A stretch of 59,118 nucleotides of DNA, taken from the NCBI GenBank assembly GCA_040381075.1, contig JBEIHX010000023.1, positions 1-59,118 on the forward strand, in the 5' to 3' direction. This DNA comes from JBEIHX01 sp040381075. GTDB lineage: Bacteria; Pseudomonadota; Alphaproteobacteria; Caulobacterales; Aquidulcibacteraceae. Positions 25,670 to 35,607 of the stretch are shown here, one piece after another (within the stretch, counting starts at the first letter, position 1; each line of letters opens with the position of its first letter). The notes under the pieces are model-generated. The model had not been told where the DNA came from and did no database searches. It saw only the letters and a list, made by a program, of their open reading frames with translations. The position numbers and the translations under genes were made by a program.

Positions 25670-26875
25670 ATGGCCTCGGTCGTTTCAGACGCATTGTCGC
25701 GCATCAAGCCCTCGCCCACAATCGCCGCGACTCAGAAAGCGCGCGCGCTCAAAGCTCTCGGGCGCGATGTGATTTCACTGAGCGCTGGCGAGCCGGACTT
25801 CGACACCCCCGACAATATCAAGGCGGCGGCAATCCGGGCCATCGAAGCGGGCAAGACCAAGTATACCGACGTCGATGGAATGCCCGAACTGAAGGATGCG
25901 ATCGTCGCGAAGTTCCAGCGCGAAAACGGTCTGAGCTACGAACGCACCCAGGTGAATGTTTCCCCGGGCGGCAAACCTGTGATCTTCAATGCCTTTCTGG
26001 CGACCCTGAACGTCGGCGACGAGGTCGTCATTCCGACCCCCTACTGGGTCAGCTATCCTGATATGGCGCTGCTGGCGGGGGCCACGCCGGTGTTTGCGCC
26101 CGCGGTCGCCAGCGATGGCTACAAGCTGAGGCCTGATGCGCTCGACCGCGCCATCACCCCGCACACGCGCTGGGTGATCCTGAATTCTCCCTCCAATCCC
26201 TCCGGGGCCGCCTACACGCACGGCGAGCTGCGCGCGCTCGCCGATGTGCTGGTGCGCCACCCCCATGTCCTGATCCTGACCGACGACATGTATGAACACC
26301 TCGTGTTCGATGATTTTCAGTACTTCACCATCGCCCAGGTGGAACCCGCCCTTTACCCCCGCACCCTGACCATGAACGGCGTCTCCAAGGCCTACGCCAT
26401 GACGGGATGGCGGATCGGCTACGCAGCAGGTCCGACCTGGCTGATCAAAGGCATGGCCAATGTGATGTCGCAATCGACGTCCAATCCGTGCTCCATCGCC
26501 CAATGGGCGGCCGTCGAAGCGCTGAGCGGCCCGCAGGACTTCATCAAGCCGCGCGCACGCGCCTTCCAGGAACGCCGCGATGTCGTCGTATCCATGCTCA
26601 ACCAGGCGAATGGGCTGTCCTGTCCGAAGCCGGAGGGCGCCTTCTATGTCTATCCCTCATGCGAAGGCGCAATCGGCCGGACGGCGCCATCGGGGGCGGT
26701 GATCGGCAATGATGAGGACTTCGCCCGCGAATTGCTTGAGAGCGAAGGCGTAGCGGTTGTGCATGGGGCGGCCTTCGGAGCTTCCCCGGCATTCCGGATC
26801 TCGTATGCGACGTCGACAGCCCTGCTCGAGGACGCCTGCGCGCGCATCCAGCGGTTCTGCGCCGCCCTGCGCTAG
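25670..26875 (+). CDS. aatA: Aspartate aminotransferase (class I fold, AAT I-gamma type)
   Basis: 401 residues. It begins like alphaproteobacterial AatA (LSRIKPSPTIAATQKARALKA), with LSAGEPDFDTP, the PLP-binding NSPSNPSG, and the Schiff-base lysine in NGVSKAYAMTGWRIGY. It transfers amino groups between aspartate or related acids and 2-oxoglutarate; prephenate is also used by some members. ATG 25670 with GGAGGAG upstream. Single gene. Confidence 0.92.
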   Translation: MASVVSDALSRIKPSPTIAATQKARALKALGRDVISLSAGEPDFDTPDNIKAAAIRAIEAGKTKYTDVDGMPELKDAIVAKFQRENGLSYERTQVNVSPGGKPVIFNAFLATLNVGDEVVIPTPYWVSYPDMALLAGATPVFAPAVASDGYKLRPDALDRAITPHTRWVILNSPSNPSGAAYTHGELRALADVLVRHPHVLILTDDMYEHLVFDDFQYFTIAQVEPALYPRTLTMNGVSKAYAMTGWRIGYAAGPTWLIKGMANVMSQSTSNPCSIAQWAAVEALSGPQDFIKPRARAFQERRDVVVSMLNQANGLSCPKPEGAFYVYPSCEGAIGRTAPSGAVIGNDEDFARELLESEGVAVVHGAAFGASPAFRISYATSTALLEDACARIQRFCAALR

Positions 26876-27007
26876 CAGGGGAGGTTGCGCACGCACCGGG
26901 GCGACGGAGGTCGACCCGACGCGAAGGACCCGCCAACCCGCAGCGGCAGGCGGCGCGAGCTGCGGGTGTTAGCAGGATGCTTACCCGTCAACCGCCATTG
27001 TGGCGTC

Positions 27008-27748
27008 ATGACTCTGCCGCCGCCTGATCGGGTCGCCGCCATTCTCGGGCGACTCACGCTTGCCGCCGATGAGCCGCGCAGGGCGGAGCTGCTGGAGCGT
27101 CTGTGTGCGCCAAGCGGTCCAACGACGCTCGCCTTCGTCAACCAGCACGCGGTCAACCTTGCCTGGGAGCGCCCGGACTTCGCGGCGGATCTCTTCGCCG
27201 CCGATGTGCTGCTGCGCGACGGGGTGGGGGTGAAGGCGGCGCTGGCGATGATCGGTCGCCCGCCGGGGCTTAACCTGAACGGCACCGATTTGATCCCAGA
27301 CATCCTTGCCCGTCATCGCGGCAGGCGCATCGCCGTCTTCGGCGCGACGGACGCAGATCTCGCCAAAGCCTGCGCGACCATGGTCCGGCGCTTCGGCGTG
27401 GACATCGTGTGCACCAGGGACGGCTGGGCGCACGACGGGCTTTATGCAGATGACCTCGGTCGGCATCCGGTTGATCTTGTCATCCTGGCCATGGGCATGC
27501 CCAAGCAGGAACGCATCGCAGGGCTGCTCAAGCGCCAGCCTGGGCCGCGTCTCATCGTATGCGGCGGCGCCATTGTTGATTTTCTCGCCGGAGGCGTCGC
27601 CAGGGCCCCGGCATGGATGCGTCGCGCCGGGCTGGAATGGGCGTTCCGCCTGGCGCAGGAGCCAGACCGTCTTTGGGTGCGCTACGGGCCGGGCGGCGGC
27701 GCCTTCGCCTGGCGCGTCGCCCGGCTGCGCGCCCGTCTCAGGTCTTGA
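27008..27748 (+). CDS. WecG/TagA/CpsF family glycosyltransferase
   Basis: 246 residues from ATG 27008. Typical GT26 segments: TTLAFVNQHAVNLAWERPDF, DGVGVKAAL, LNGTDLIPDIL, VILAMGMPKQERI and GGAIVDFLAGGVARAPAWMRR. GT26 enzymes add N-acetylmannosaminuronate or related sugars to lipid-linked intermediates at the membrane. No other polysaccharide genes are near. Its 3' end overlaps the convergent oligopeptidase gene by 11 bp. Confidence 0.9.
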   Translation: MTLPPPDRVAAILGRLTLAADEPRRAELLERLCAPSGPTTLAFVNQHAVNLAWERPDFAADLFAADVLLRDGVGVKAALAMIGRPPGLNLNGTDLIPDILARHRGRRIAVFGATDADLAKACATMVRRFGVDIVCTRDGWAHDGLYADDLGRHPVDLVILAMGMPKQERIAGLLKRQPGPRLIVCGGAIVDFLAGGVARAPAWMRRAGLEWAFRLAQEPDRLWVRYGPGGGAFAWRVARLRARLRS

Positions 27749-29849
27749 AGCCAAGCGTCGCAGGATCGCCGACCGCGCGCATCGCAAAGGCATATTCGCG
27801 CGCCACCTCGCCCAACCGGTCAAAACGTCCCGAGGCGCCCGCGTGGCCGGCATCCATATTGACGTACAGAAGGAACGGACCGCCGCGCGCCTCGGCGCGC
27901 AGCCTGGCGATCCACTTCGCCGGTTCCCAGTAGGTGACACGCGGATCGCTCAGACCTGCAGTCGCCAGAACCGGAGGGTATCTGCGCCGTCGGATGTTGT
28001 CATAGGGACTGTAGTTGAGGATCTGATCGTAGGCGTTGGGATCGCTGAGCGGATTGCCCCATTCAGGCCATTCCGGTGGGGTGAGCGGCAGATCTTTGTC
28101 GGACATCGTGTTGAGCACGTCGACGAACGGGACGGCGGCTATGACCCCGCCGAACAGATTTGGCGCCATATTGAGCGCTGCGCCCACGAGCAGGCCGCCT
28201 GCTGAGCCGCCGTAGCTGACGATGCGTCCGAGCCGGCAATAGCCGCGTCTGGCGAGTTCCTGGCCGGCCGCGACGAAGTCAAGAAAACTGTTCACCTTCT
28301 TGGCCAGCTTGCCATCGAGATACCAGCCATAGCCCTTGTCGGACCCGCCGCGCACATGTGCGATCGCAAAGACGAAGCCGCGGTCGACCAGAGACAGGCG
28401 GTTTGCAGAGAAGCCAGCGGACGTGGCGATGCCATAAGCACCGTAGCCATACAGCATCGCCGGCGCCGAGCCATCGAGGGCGATATCTTTGCGATGCAAA
28501 ACCGTGACGGGTACTTCCGCACCATCAGGCGCTGTGGCGGAAAACCGCGTCACGACATATCGCGATGGATCGTGCCCCGAGGGGATTTCGCGAACCTTGC
28601 GCAGCGTCCGGCGATCCGCAATCAGATGATGGTCAAATGTCTGGGGCGGCTGCGCTGGCGTCGAGTATACGTAGCGAACGATCGGACGCGTCCAGTCGAG
28701 GATGTTGTCCTCAATGGTAAGGTCATAGGCGCTGTCCGCCATGGCCACTTCGCGCGTCGTCCCGTCGCTGCGTGCACGCACCATCATACGGGGGAGCGCG
28801 TCCGCAGTCTCAGACCAGACGAGAAAATCCTCAAATGCGGCAAGCCCACGGATGAAACGCCCCGCGCGATGCGGCGTCAGATCACGCCACTCGGACCGTC
28901 CTGTCGCGTCGTAGGGCGCGGTTGCAATCTTGAAGTCAACCGCGCCATCGGCATTCGTCAGGATAACAAGCTTCCCGTCATGATCGGTAACGGCGTACTC
29001 GACGCCCGGTTCCCGCGGCGCGACAAGGTGTGGCGGCCTGTCCGGCTCATCGGCCGGGACAAGTCGAACTTCGTTCGTGACATGATCGCCAGCACAAATG
29101 ACGATGAAACGGCGCGACTCAGTCACGCTGACGCCAAGAAAGAAGCCGTCGTCAGCTTCCTGATAGACGAGCGCATCGGCCGTCTCGGACTGTCCGAGGC
29201 GGTGGCGGTAGACCCGGGCAGGACGGCCGTTCTCGTCGCGCCATGTCCAGAAGAGGGTCCGCGAGTCGTTCGCCCAGGCAAAATCACCGTAGGCTGAGGT
29301 GATTACGTCGGCGAACTCGCTGCCTGTTGCAAGATCGCGAACGCGGATTTCGTAAAATTCGCTGCCCTTCAGGTCCACAGCGTAGGCGAACAGGGCGTGG
29401 TCCGGGCTGTGGGCGGCGGCGGAAATCTGGAAGTATGATCGCCCCTTGGCCTGCGCGTCGCCGTCCAGAAGGAGTTGCTCGGGTCCAGGTTCGAACGTAT
29501 CGGGGTCAAGCGGACGGCGCGCGAAGATCGGGTACTGGCCGCCCTCGCGGTAGCGGGTGTAGTACTCGAAGAGGCCGTCCGGCGTCGGTACCGTGGCGTC
29601 GTCTTCCTTGATGCGCCCGCGCATCTCGGCGACGAGGGCGTTCTGCAAAGCTTCCGTGCCGGCCAGCATGTCCCGGCAATAGGCGTTTTCCGCCTCCAGA
29701 TGCGTGCGGATCTCGCCGCCCAGCTTCTCGGGCGCCTGCATGACGTTCTGCCAGTCGGGATCCTTGAGCCAGGCGTAGGGGTCCGTGCGGGTGCGTCCCG
29801 CCTGGGAAATGGGCGTTTCAATCCGTCGGGCTTTGGGCGGCTGAGCCAT
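27738..29849 (-). CDS. ptrB: S9 family peptidase (oligopeptidase B)
   Basis: 703 residues from ATG 29849 (GGAGCG before it). A seven-bladed propeller region is followed by an alpha/beta-hydrolase domain with the triad Ser549 (YGGSAGG), Asp635 (LSDPRVTYWEP) and His669 (DAGHAGASGR). The sequence MLYGYGAYGI and the AHVRGGSDKG region are typical of oligopeptidase B, which cuts short peptides after basic residues. Cytoplasmic; no signal peptide. Confidence 0.93.
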   Translation of the reverse strand: MAQPPKARRIETPISQAGRTRTDPYAWLKDPDWQNVMQAPEKLGGEIRTHLEAENAYCRDMLAGTEALQNALVAEMRGRIKEDDATVPTPDGLFEYYTRYREGGQYPIFARRPLDPDTFEPGPEQLLLDGDAQAKGRSYFQISAAAHSPDHALFAYAVDLKGSEFYEIRVRDLATGSEFADVITSAYGDFAWANDSRTLFWTWRDENGRPARVYRHRLGQSETADALVYQEADDGFFLGVSVTESRRFIVICAGDHVTNEVRLVPADEPDRPPHLVAPREPGVEYAVTDHDGKLVILTNADGAVDFKIATAPYDATGRSEWRDLTPHRAGRFIRGLAAFEDFLVWSETADALPRMMVRARSDGTTREVAMADSAYDLTIEDNILDWTRPIVRYVYSTPAQPPQTFDHHLIADRRTLRKVREIPSGHDPSRYVVTRFSATAPDGAEVPVTVLHRKDIALDGSAPAMLYGYGAYGIATSAGFSANRLSLVDRGFVFAIAHVRGGSDKGYGWYLDGKLAKKVNSFLDFVAAGQELARRGYCRLGRIVSYGGSAGGLLVGAALNMAPNLFGGVIAAVPFVDVLNTMSDKDLPLTPPEWPEWGNPLSDPNAYDQILNYSPYDNIRRRRYPPVLATAGLSDPRVTYWEPAKWIARLRAEARGGPFLLYVNMDAGHAGASGRFDRLGEVAREYAFAMRAVGDPATLGFKT

Positions 29850-29882
29850 GGGCGCTCCGATCACGGCGCGCAGATGCGCGCC

Positions 29883-30290
29883 TCATGAGGGTCTGAAGGC
29901 CAGAATCCTGCCATTGATGCAATAGCGAAGACGGGTTGGCGGCGGTCCGTCCGGAAACACGTGGCCGTGGTGGCTGGCGCAGATCGCACAATGCACCTCG
30001 GTGCGGGGATAGAGAAGCTTCCAGTCGGTTTTGGAGCCGATGCGCTTCTGGTCTATGGGGCGCCAGAAGGAGGGCCAGCCGGTGCCGGAGTCAAACTTGT
30101 GCTCGCTTGACCAGATTGGCGTATCGCAGCCGACGCAGAGATAACGGCCGCGGCGCTTTTCATCATGCCAGTTGCCCTGGGAGAAGGCGCGCTCGGTGCC
30201 TTCCTGGCGGGCGATGCGATATTGTTCCGCAGTAAGCCTGCGGCGCCATTCAGCGTCAGTGCGAATGATCTTCGGCGCGCCAGCTGTCAT
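29883..30290 (-). CDS. msrB: Peptide-methionine (R)-S-oxide reductase MsrB
   Basis: 135 residues. Two zinc pairs (CVGC and CAIC), the GTGWPSFW signature and the catalytic cysteine in RYCING. Reduces methionine-R-sulfoxide in proteins using thioredoxin. The third and fourth zinc ligands sit in CAIC where many members have CGAC. Lies 33 bp upstream of the oligopeptidase gene on the same strand, probably co-transcribed. Confidence 0.95.
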   Translation of the reverse strand: MTAGAPKIIRTDAEWRRRLTAEQYRIARQEGTERAFSQGNWHDEKRRGRYLCVGCDTPIWSSEHKFDSGTGWPSFWRPIDQKRIGSKTDWKLLYPRTEVHCAICASHHGHVFPDGPPPTRLRYCINGRILAFRPS

Positions 30291-30379
30291 CTCTGGTTCC
30301 TTGCGACTGGGCCAGATCGTTGCGGCCCAGACAAGCCTGGCCAGCGTTCAAGCAGGCCAATCCCATCACAGCGGACCGC

Positions 30380-30829
30380 TCAGGGGTATACGATTGTGAT
30401 CCACTCGCAGACCAGTGCAGGCCGATCCTTGCCGTCAATCTCGACCGCACACTCCCGCGTCAGCTGCAAACCGCCTCCGGTTTTCTCTTCAACCGCAACC
30501 AGTTTTTCGCTGAGCCGCACGCGCGAGCCCGTCGGCACCATGTTTGTGAAGCGCAGCTTGTTCAGACCATAATTGATGCCGCGCGTCACGCCCGTGATCC
30601 GGTAAATGCCTGCGGCGAGAATGGGCAGCAGCGACAGGGTCAGAAATCCATGGGCGATTGTGCCGCCCATCGCGCTGGTCGCCCGTTCGACGTCAACATG
30701 AATCCACTGCTGGTCGCCCGTCGCGTCGGCGAACCGGTTGACCTGATCCTGCGTGATCACGTGCCAGTCTGATTTGCCGAGTTCCTGTCCAATCAGGGAT
30801 TTCACATCAGAAAATGCAATCTCGCGCAT
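30380..30829 (-). CDS. MaoC family dehydratase
   Basis: 149 residues with a single hot-dog fold. The R-hydratase motif is present as FADATGDQQWIHVD, with catalytic Asp and His, then GTIAHGFLTLSLLP. Such proteins hydrate enoyl-CoA or related thioesters. Upstream of msrB on the same strand and downstream of an acyl-CoA synthetase, in a fatty-acid-related neighbourhood. Exact substrate unknown. Confidence 0.9.
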   Translation of the reverse strand: MREIAFSDVKSLIGQELGKSDWHVITQDQVNRFADATGDQQWIHVDVERATSAMGGTIAHGFLTLSLLPILAAGIYRITGVTRGINYGLNKLRFTNMVPTGSRVRLSEKLVAVEEKTGGGLQLTRECAVEIDGKDRPALVCEWITIVYP

Positions 30830-31000
30830 GAGGCGCCTCCTGGCCTGGGGAGCCCCACAATCCTGTGCGTGCGGCCCCGTGGGATAACTGAACAGAAGAC
30901 CTCCCGTCGGGAGATCCGTGGCAAGTGACCTTCAACCGGCGCCGCCCAGCGCAGCGTCCCTGGCGGAGCCCGGTCGATGGTGCGCGCTGTGACGTTCAGC

Positions 31001-32545
31001 TTACACAATGCGGCTGTCTCGATTGCCCCAATACCTGTCACGCAGGAGACGCTTGTAGAGTTTGCCGGTTGGATGGCGCGGCAGCTCAGCCTCGAAGTCG
31101 ATCGAGCGCGGACGCTTGATTGGCGACAGGTGCTGGCGGCAGAACTCCATGAGTTCGCTGGCGAGATCTTCGCCTGCCTCATCCATCGACATCGGTTGGA
31201 CCACCGCCTTGACTTCCTCGCCAAAATCCTCGTTCGGGACGCCGAACACCGCGACGTCTGCGACCTTGGGATGGGTGACGATCAGGTTTTCGATCTCCTG
31301 CGGGTAGATGTTGACGCCTCCCGAGATGATCATGAAGGCTTTGCGGTCGGTGAGATAGACATACCCATCCGCATCAAGCTTGCCGACATCGCCGAGCGTG
31401 GACCATGTGGGGTTTCTCGGGTGGCGGCTCTCTGCGGTCTTCTTTGGGTCGTTGTGATACTCAAACACCGGTCCGTCTGCGAAGTAGATCGTGCCTTCCT
31501 CGCCGACCGGAAGTTCCTCGCCTTCGTCATTGCAGATCTTGACCGTGCCCATGATCGAGCGGCCGACGGACCCCTTGTGGGCCAGCCATTCCTCGGAATT
31601 GAGCGTGCAGAAGCCGTTCGATTCCGTGCCTGCGTAGTATTCATACACAATGGGTCCCAGCCACTCGATCATCTGCTCCTTGACCAGGGTCGGGCAGGGT
31701 GCAGCCGCGTGTATCACCGAAACCAGGCTCGACAGGTCATACGCTTTGCGTTCGCTCTCAGGCAATTTCAGCAGTCGGATGAACATTGTCGGAACGACCT
31801 GCATGGTCGTCACCTTATGCGCCTCGACCAAACGCAGCATGTCGATGGGGTCGAATTTCTCCATCACCACGACGCTGCCGCCGGTGCGCTGCAACGCCAT
31901 CACCCAACGCAGGGGGGCAGCATGATAGAGCGGCGCCGGGGACAGGTAGACAGTGTCGGGCGTCACCTTGTAAAGCATGTTCGTCATAACGCGCAGCGGA
32001 TTGTCTGCGTCGATCGGCGCGCCGGAGAGGGGCATCTTCACGCCCTTCGGCCGACCGGTCGTTCCGGAGGAATAGAGCATATCCGTTCCAGAGGTCTCAT
32101 CGCAGATCGCAATCGCGGGCATGGCGTCGCGGGCGGCCTCGTAGCTCCCGTAGCCCGGGCGCACCCCGCCCACCATGAGCTTGGGCGTGTCTGGCAGAAG
32201 ATCGACCAGTTCATCGGCCACCGGAAGCATGGCGGCTGACGTGAAGAGCATCTTCGCCCCGCAGTCCTTGACGATGTAGTCGACCTCTGCCGCCGTCAGC
32301 TTTGAGGATATGCAGGCGTAGTAGAGGCCGGCGCGCTGCGCCGCCCAGGCGATTTCGAGAAATCGCGCATTGTTGTCCATGAAAATCGCAATAACGTCGC
32401 CGACGCCGACCCCCCGGGCCCGCAACAACTGGGCGACCTGGTTCGAACGGTCGTTCAGTTCCTTGTACGTCACCGCTTCGCCCGTCGCGCCCATAACATA
32501 GGCGATCTTGTCGGGATGGGTCTCAGCGTGGCGGGCTGGATGCAT
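31001..32545 (-). CDS. Acyl-CoA synthetase (AMP-binding)
   Basis: 514 residues of the ANL superfamily. P-loop-like A3 motif YSSGTTGRPKGVK, A5 YYAGTESNG, A8 hinge near LTDRKAFMIISGG, and the catalytic lysine in PTGKLYKRLLRD. It activates a carboxylic acid to acyl-AMP and then acyl-CoA. Start ATG 32545. The substrate is not readable; the MaoC, GMC and crotonase neighbours suggest a fatty or alicyclic acid. Confidence 0.92.
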   Translation of the reverse strand: MHPARHAETHPDKIAYVMGATGEAVTYKELNDRSNQVAQLLRARGVGVGDVIAIFMDNNARFLEIAWAAQRAGLYYACISSKLTAAEVDYIVKDCGAKMLFTSAAMLPVADELVDLLPDTPKLMVGGVRPGYGSYEAARDAMPAIAICDETSGTDMLYSSGTTGRPKGVKMPLSGAPIDADNPLRVMTNMLYKVTPDTVYLSPAPLYHAAPLRWVMALQRTGGSVVVMEKFDPIDMLRLVEAHKVTTMQVVPTMFIRLLKLPESERKAYDLSSLVSVIHAAAPCPTLVKEQMIEWLGPIVYEYYAGTESNGFCTLNSEEWLAHKGSVGRSIMGTVKICNDEGEELPVGEEGTIYFADGPVFEYHNDPKKTAESRHPRNPTWSTLGDVGKLDADGYVYLTDRKAFMIISGGVNIYPQEIENLIVTHPKVADVAVFGVPNEDFGEEVKAVVQPMSMDEAGEDLASELMEFCRQHLSPIKRPRSIDFEAELPRHPTGKLYKRLLRDRYWGNRDSRIV

Positions 32546-32900
32546 GGGTCGTCGTCCTCCTCAAACCTTTGACGCCTGGATTGCGCCCGGGCGATTGCGC
32601 CGGGCCGCACTCCCCTGCAGGGGGCAGCAGCGCCCATGGGGCTGCAGACCAGGCGTTGTCATACCGACATAAACGCAGCCGCAAAAATGACAATGCGCCT
32701 CTGCCTGGCGTGCGCGGCGAAGGCGGGGCGCGCCATGAACACCCGGCAGTCGCCCGTCCTCTGTCGCGTGTATCGTTTTGTCGCGTGTATCGCGCCGAGA
32801 GGCGGGGCGCGCAGGCGGCCGGGCGAGCGCCTGGGCGTCCGGCGTGCAGAAGCGCTCGCAGGGGATCAGGCTGTGCAGGCGGGGCGATCCCGTCGGGTGG
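32546..32900. other. Intergenic region upstream of the acyl-CoA synthetase
   Basis: 355 bp with no convincing gene. It holds an imperfect 17-bp duplication (TGTCGCGTGTATCGTTT, 32762 and 32779). It presumably contains the synthetase promoter and the 3' trailer of no other gene, since the GMC gene ends at its right edge. Confidence 0.5.
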
Positions 32901-34529
32901 TTATGCCGCCGTCTTGCCCAGGATCAGGTCGGCGGCCTTTTCTGCAATCATGATTGTCGGAGCGTTGGTGTTGCCGGAGACCAGGCGCGGCATCACGGAA
33001 GCGTCAACAACCCGCAGCGCCTCCAGCCCATGCACCCGCAACGCCGGGTCCACGACGGCGCTGGCGTCACGTCCCATCTTGCACGTCCCGACCGGGTGAT
33101 AAATCGTCGACCCGGTCTGGCGCGCGTAATCAAGCAGACCAGCCTCATCCGTCTCGCCAACCGCCGCTCCGGGCGTCAGTTCGTGGTCGATGTAGGCCGC
33201 CAGGGCCGGCTGGGATGCAATCCGGCGGCCCCACATCAGGCCGGCCACAATCGTTTCCTGGTCGAGCGGGTCAGAGAGGTAGTTTGGCTGGATTGCCGGA
33301 TGAGCGCGTGGATCAGGCGACCTTATGCGGATCATCCCGGTTGATTCCGGGCGCAGCTGACAGGGCGCTATCGTCAGGCCCGGTTGTGTTTCAAGGACCA
33401 TTTTCTGCTCGTTGGCCAGCTTGTCAGCGTCCATCGTGGCCGGGAGGCAATGAAACTGCACGTCCGGCGTTTCGAGACCGGGCTTGGTCTTGAGAAAGAT
33501 GGCGATATGCGCCGCGGACAGCGCCAGCAGGCCTGTCCGCGACGTTGCATAGCGCATCAGTTCGCCGAGGAAGCGCCAGCCGCGGGTCATCTCGTTGACG
33601 GAGACCACGCCTTTGCGCAGCCGGTACCTCAGTCCAACAACGTAGTGATCTCGCAGATTTTCGCCCACCCCCTTCAGCTCATGTACAACACCGATGTTGA
33701 ACGCCCGCAGGAGGTCCGGCGGGCCTACGCCAGACAGTTGCAGCAAGTGCGGAGAGTTGACCGCGCCGCCGGCCAGGATGACTTCCGCCTGCGCACGCGC
33801 GCGCCGGATCTCGCCATGCTGTTCGTATTCCACGCCAATCGCACGCCGCCCGTCAAACAGCACCCGGTGCGCCAGGGCATGGGTCTCCACCCGCAGGTTG
33901 GCCCGGTTCATCGCCGGCTTCAGATACGCTACCGCAGCCGAACAGCGCCGTCCGTTCTTCACCGTAAGCTGATAGTATGCCGCTCCCTCCTGATCGGCGG
34001 AGTTGACATCGTCACTTCGCTTCACGCCGGCCTGATGGCAGGCGTCGATGACCGCATCGGACACCGGATGGGTTTGGGTCACGTCGGAGACGTTCAGCGG
34101 GCCGCCCTGGCCGTGCCCCTCAAGTCCCGCGCGCTCCTGGTTCTGGGACCGCATGAAATAGGGGGCGACGTCATCCCAGCCCCAGCCCTCATTGCCGAGC
34201 TGGCGCCAGATGTCATAGTCGCGCCGCTGACCGCGGATGTAGAGCAGACCATTGATTGACGAGGAGCCGCCAAGGACCTTGCCGCGCGGCCAGACGTGCT
34301 GACGCCCGGCTGTGCCTGGGTCCGGCTCGGTCTGGAACAGCCAGTTCACGCTCGGATCCTTCAGCGTCTGGGAATACCCTATCGGGATGTGGATCCAGGG
34401 AGATGTGTCCCTGCCGCCGGCCTCAAGCAGAAGGACGCGCCTGCGGCCGTCCGCAGTGAGGCGGTTGGCGAGCACGCATCCGGCTGAACCCGCCCCGATG
34501 ATGATGTAGTCAAACGCGTCGTCGCTCAT
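32901..34529 (-). CDS. GMC family oxidoreductase (choline/alcohol dehydrogenase-like)
   Basis: 542 residues. N-terminal FAD-binding dinucleotide fold (YIIIGAGSAGCVLANRL), GMC signature 1 (GKVLGGSSSINGLLYIRG), signature 2 (LAGGAVNSPHLLQLSGVG), and the C-terminal His/Asn active-site region (YHPVGTCKMG, SGNTNAPTIMIAEKAADLI). Oxidises primary alcohols with FAD; choline, PEG or alkanol substrates are all possible. The same strand as the acyl-CoA synthetase gene, divergent from the crotonase gene. Confidence 0.93.
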   Translation of the reverse strand: MSDDAFDYIIIGAGSAGCVLANRLTADGRRRVLLLEAGGRDTSPWIHIPIGYSQTLKDPSVNWLFQTEPDPGTAGRQHVWPRGKVLGGSSSINGLLYIRGQRRDYDIWRQLGNEGWGWDDVAPYFMRSQNQERAGLEGHGQGGPLNVSDVTQTHPVSDAVIDACHQAGVKRSDDVNSADQEGAAYYQLTVKNGRRCSAAVAYLKPAMNRANLRVETHALAHRVLFDGRRAIGVEYEQHGEIRRARAQAEVILAGGAVNSPHLLQLSGVGPPDLLRAFNIGVVHELKGVGENLRDHYVVGLRYRLRKGVVSVNEMTRGWRFLGELMRYATSRTGLLALSAAHIAIFLKTKPGLETPDVQFHCLPATMDADKLANEQKMVLETQPGLTIAPCQLRPESTGMIRIRSPDPRAHPAIQPNYLSDPLDQETIVAGLMWGRRIASQPALAAYIDHELTPGAAVGETDEAGLLDYARQTGSTIYHPVGTCKMGRDASAVVDPALRVHGLEALRVVDASVMPRLVSGNTNAPTIMIAEKAADLILGKTAA

Positions 34530-34692
34530 GCCGCCCTCCAGTGGAAAGCTTATGCTGCTTCGCCATGATGCGCCACGCCTGGGCGCCGCCGGGACGTCGC
34601 CCCGCGCGGGGCGGAGATGATGCCGTAGCGTCAGGCTTTCTGCCGGCGTGCGCTTCGCTATGCTTGGGAAGGCCAGATCAGGGAGAAGCGCT

Positions 34693-35580
34693 ATGGCGCG
34701 GAAGGATTTCGAGACCCTCTATGTCGACATCGCGGACAAGATCGCGACCATCACCCTGAACCGGCCGGACAGGATGAACGCCTTCACCGGCGAAATGATG
34801 AGCGACATCATCGCGGCTTTCGATCTCACCGACGCAGATGACAGCGTGGCAGCAGTCATCGTCACGGGAGCGGGCAGGGCGTTTTGCGCCGGCGCTGACC
34901 TATCGGCAGGCGCCAAGACCTTCGACTACGAGGCGCGCGATGATCGCCCGGAGCGGGGCGCCAAGGACAGCCTCGACTATCTGCGCGACAGCGGCGGACG
35001 CGTCACGCTGCGCATCTATGAGAGCCTCAAGCCCGTGATCGCGGCAGTCAATGGAGCTGCTGTTGGCGTCGGCGTCACCATGCAGCTGCCGATGGACATC
35101 CGTCTCGCATCGAGCGACGCCAAGTTCGGTTTTGTTTTCGCCCGTCGCGGGATCGTGCCCGAAGCCTGCTCGAGCTGGTTTCTTCCGAAGATTGTCGGGC
35201 TCCAGAGCGCGCTGGAGTGGTGTTACACCGGCCGCGTCTTTCCGGCCCAGGAGGCGCTTGAGCGCGGTCTGGTGCGCTCCCTGCACAGGCCGGAGGACCT
35301 CATGCCGGCGGCAATTGCTTTGGCGCGCGAGATCGCTGACAACACCGCTCCGGTGTCCATTGCGCTGACCCGCCAGATGTTGTGGCGCATGGCCGGCGCC
35401 GATCACCCGATGGAAGCGCACAAGATCGACAGCCGTGCAATCTTCGCGCGCGGCAAGCAGGCGGACGCCAAAGAGGGCGTGATGAGCTTCCTCGAGAAGC
35501 GCGCGCCGAGCTATCCCGACAAGGTCTCGGCCGACATGCCGGACTTCGTGCCATGGTGGACGGAGCGCCCGTTCGCCTGA
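34693..35580 (+). CDS. Enoyl-CoA hydratase/isomerase (crotonase) family
   Basis: 295 residues from ATG 34693 (GGGAGAAG upstream). Crotonase core: ITLNRPDRMNAFTGEM, oxyanion-hole AGRAFCAGADLS, NGAAVGVGVTMQLPMD and FVFARRGIVPEACSSWFLP. The two catalytic acids are partly changed from true hydratase (Glu then Ala/Cys context), so it may be an isomerase or hydrolase variant. Begins a forward unit with the VOC gene 27 bp downstream. Confidence 0.9.
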   Translation: MARKDFETLYVDIADKIATITLNRPDRMNAFTGEMMSDIIAAFDLTDADDSVAAVIVTGAGRAFCAGADLSAGAKTFDYEARDDRPERGAKDSLDYLRDSGGRVTLRIYESLKPVIAAVNGAAVGVGVTMQLPMDIRLASSDAKFGFVFARRGIVPEACSSWFLPKIVGLQSALEWCYTGRVFPAQEALERGLVRSLHRPEDLMPAAIALAREIADNTAPVSIALTRQMLWRMAGADHPMEAHKIDSRAIFARGKQADAKEGVMSFLEKRAPSYPDKVSADMPDFVPWWTERPFA

Positions 35581-35607
35581 AGTGCAGTTTTGACAGAGGA
35601 GGCAAGC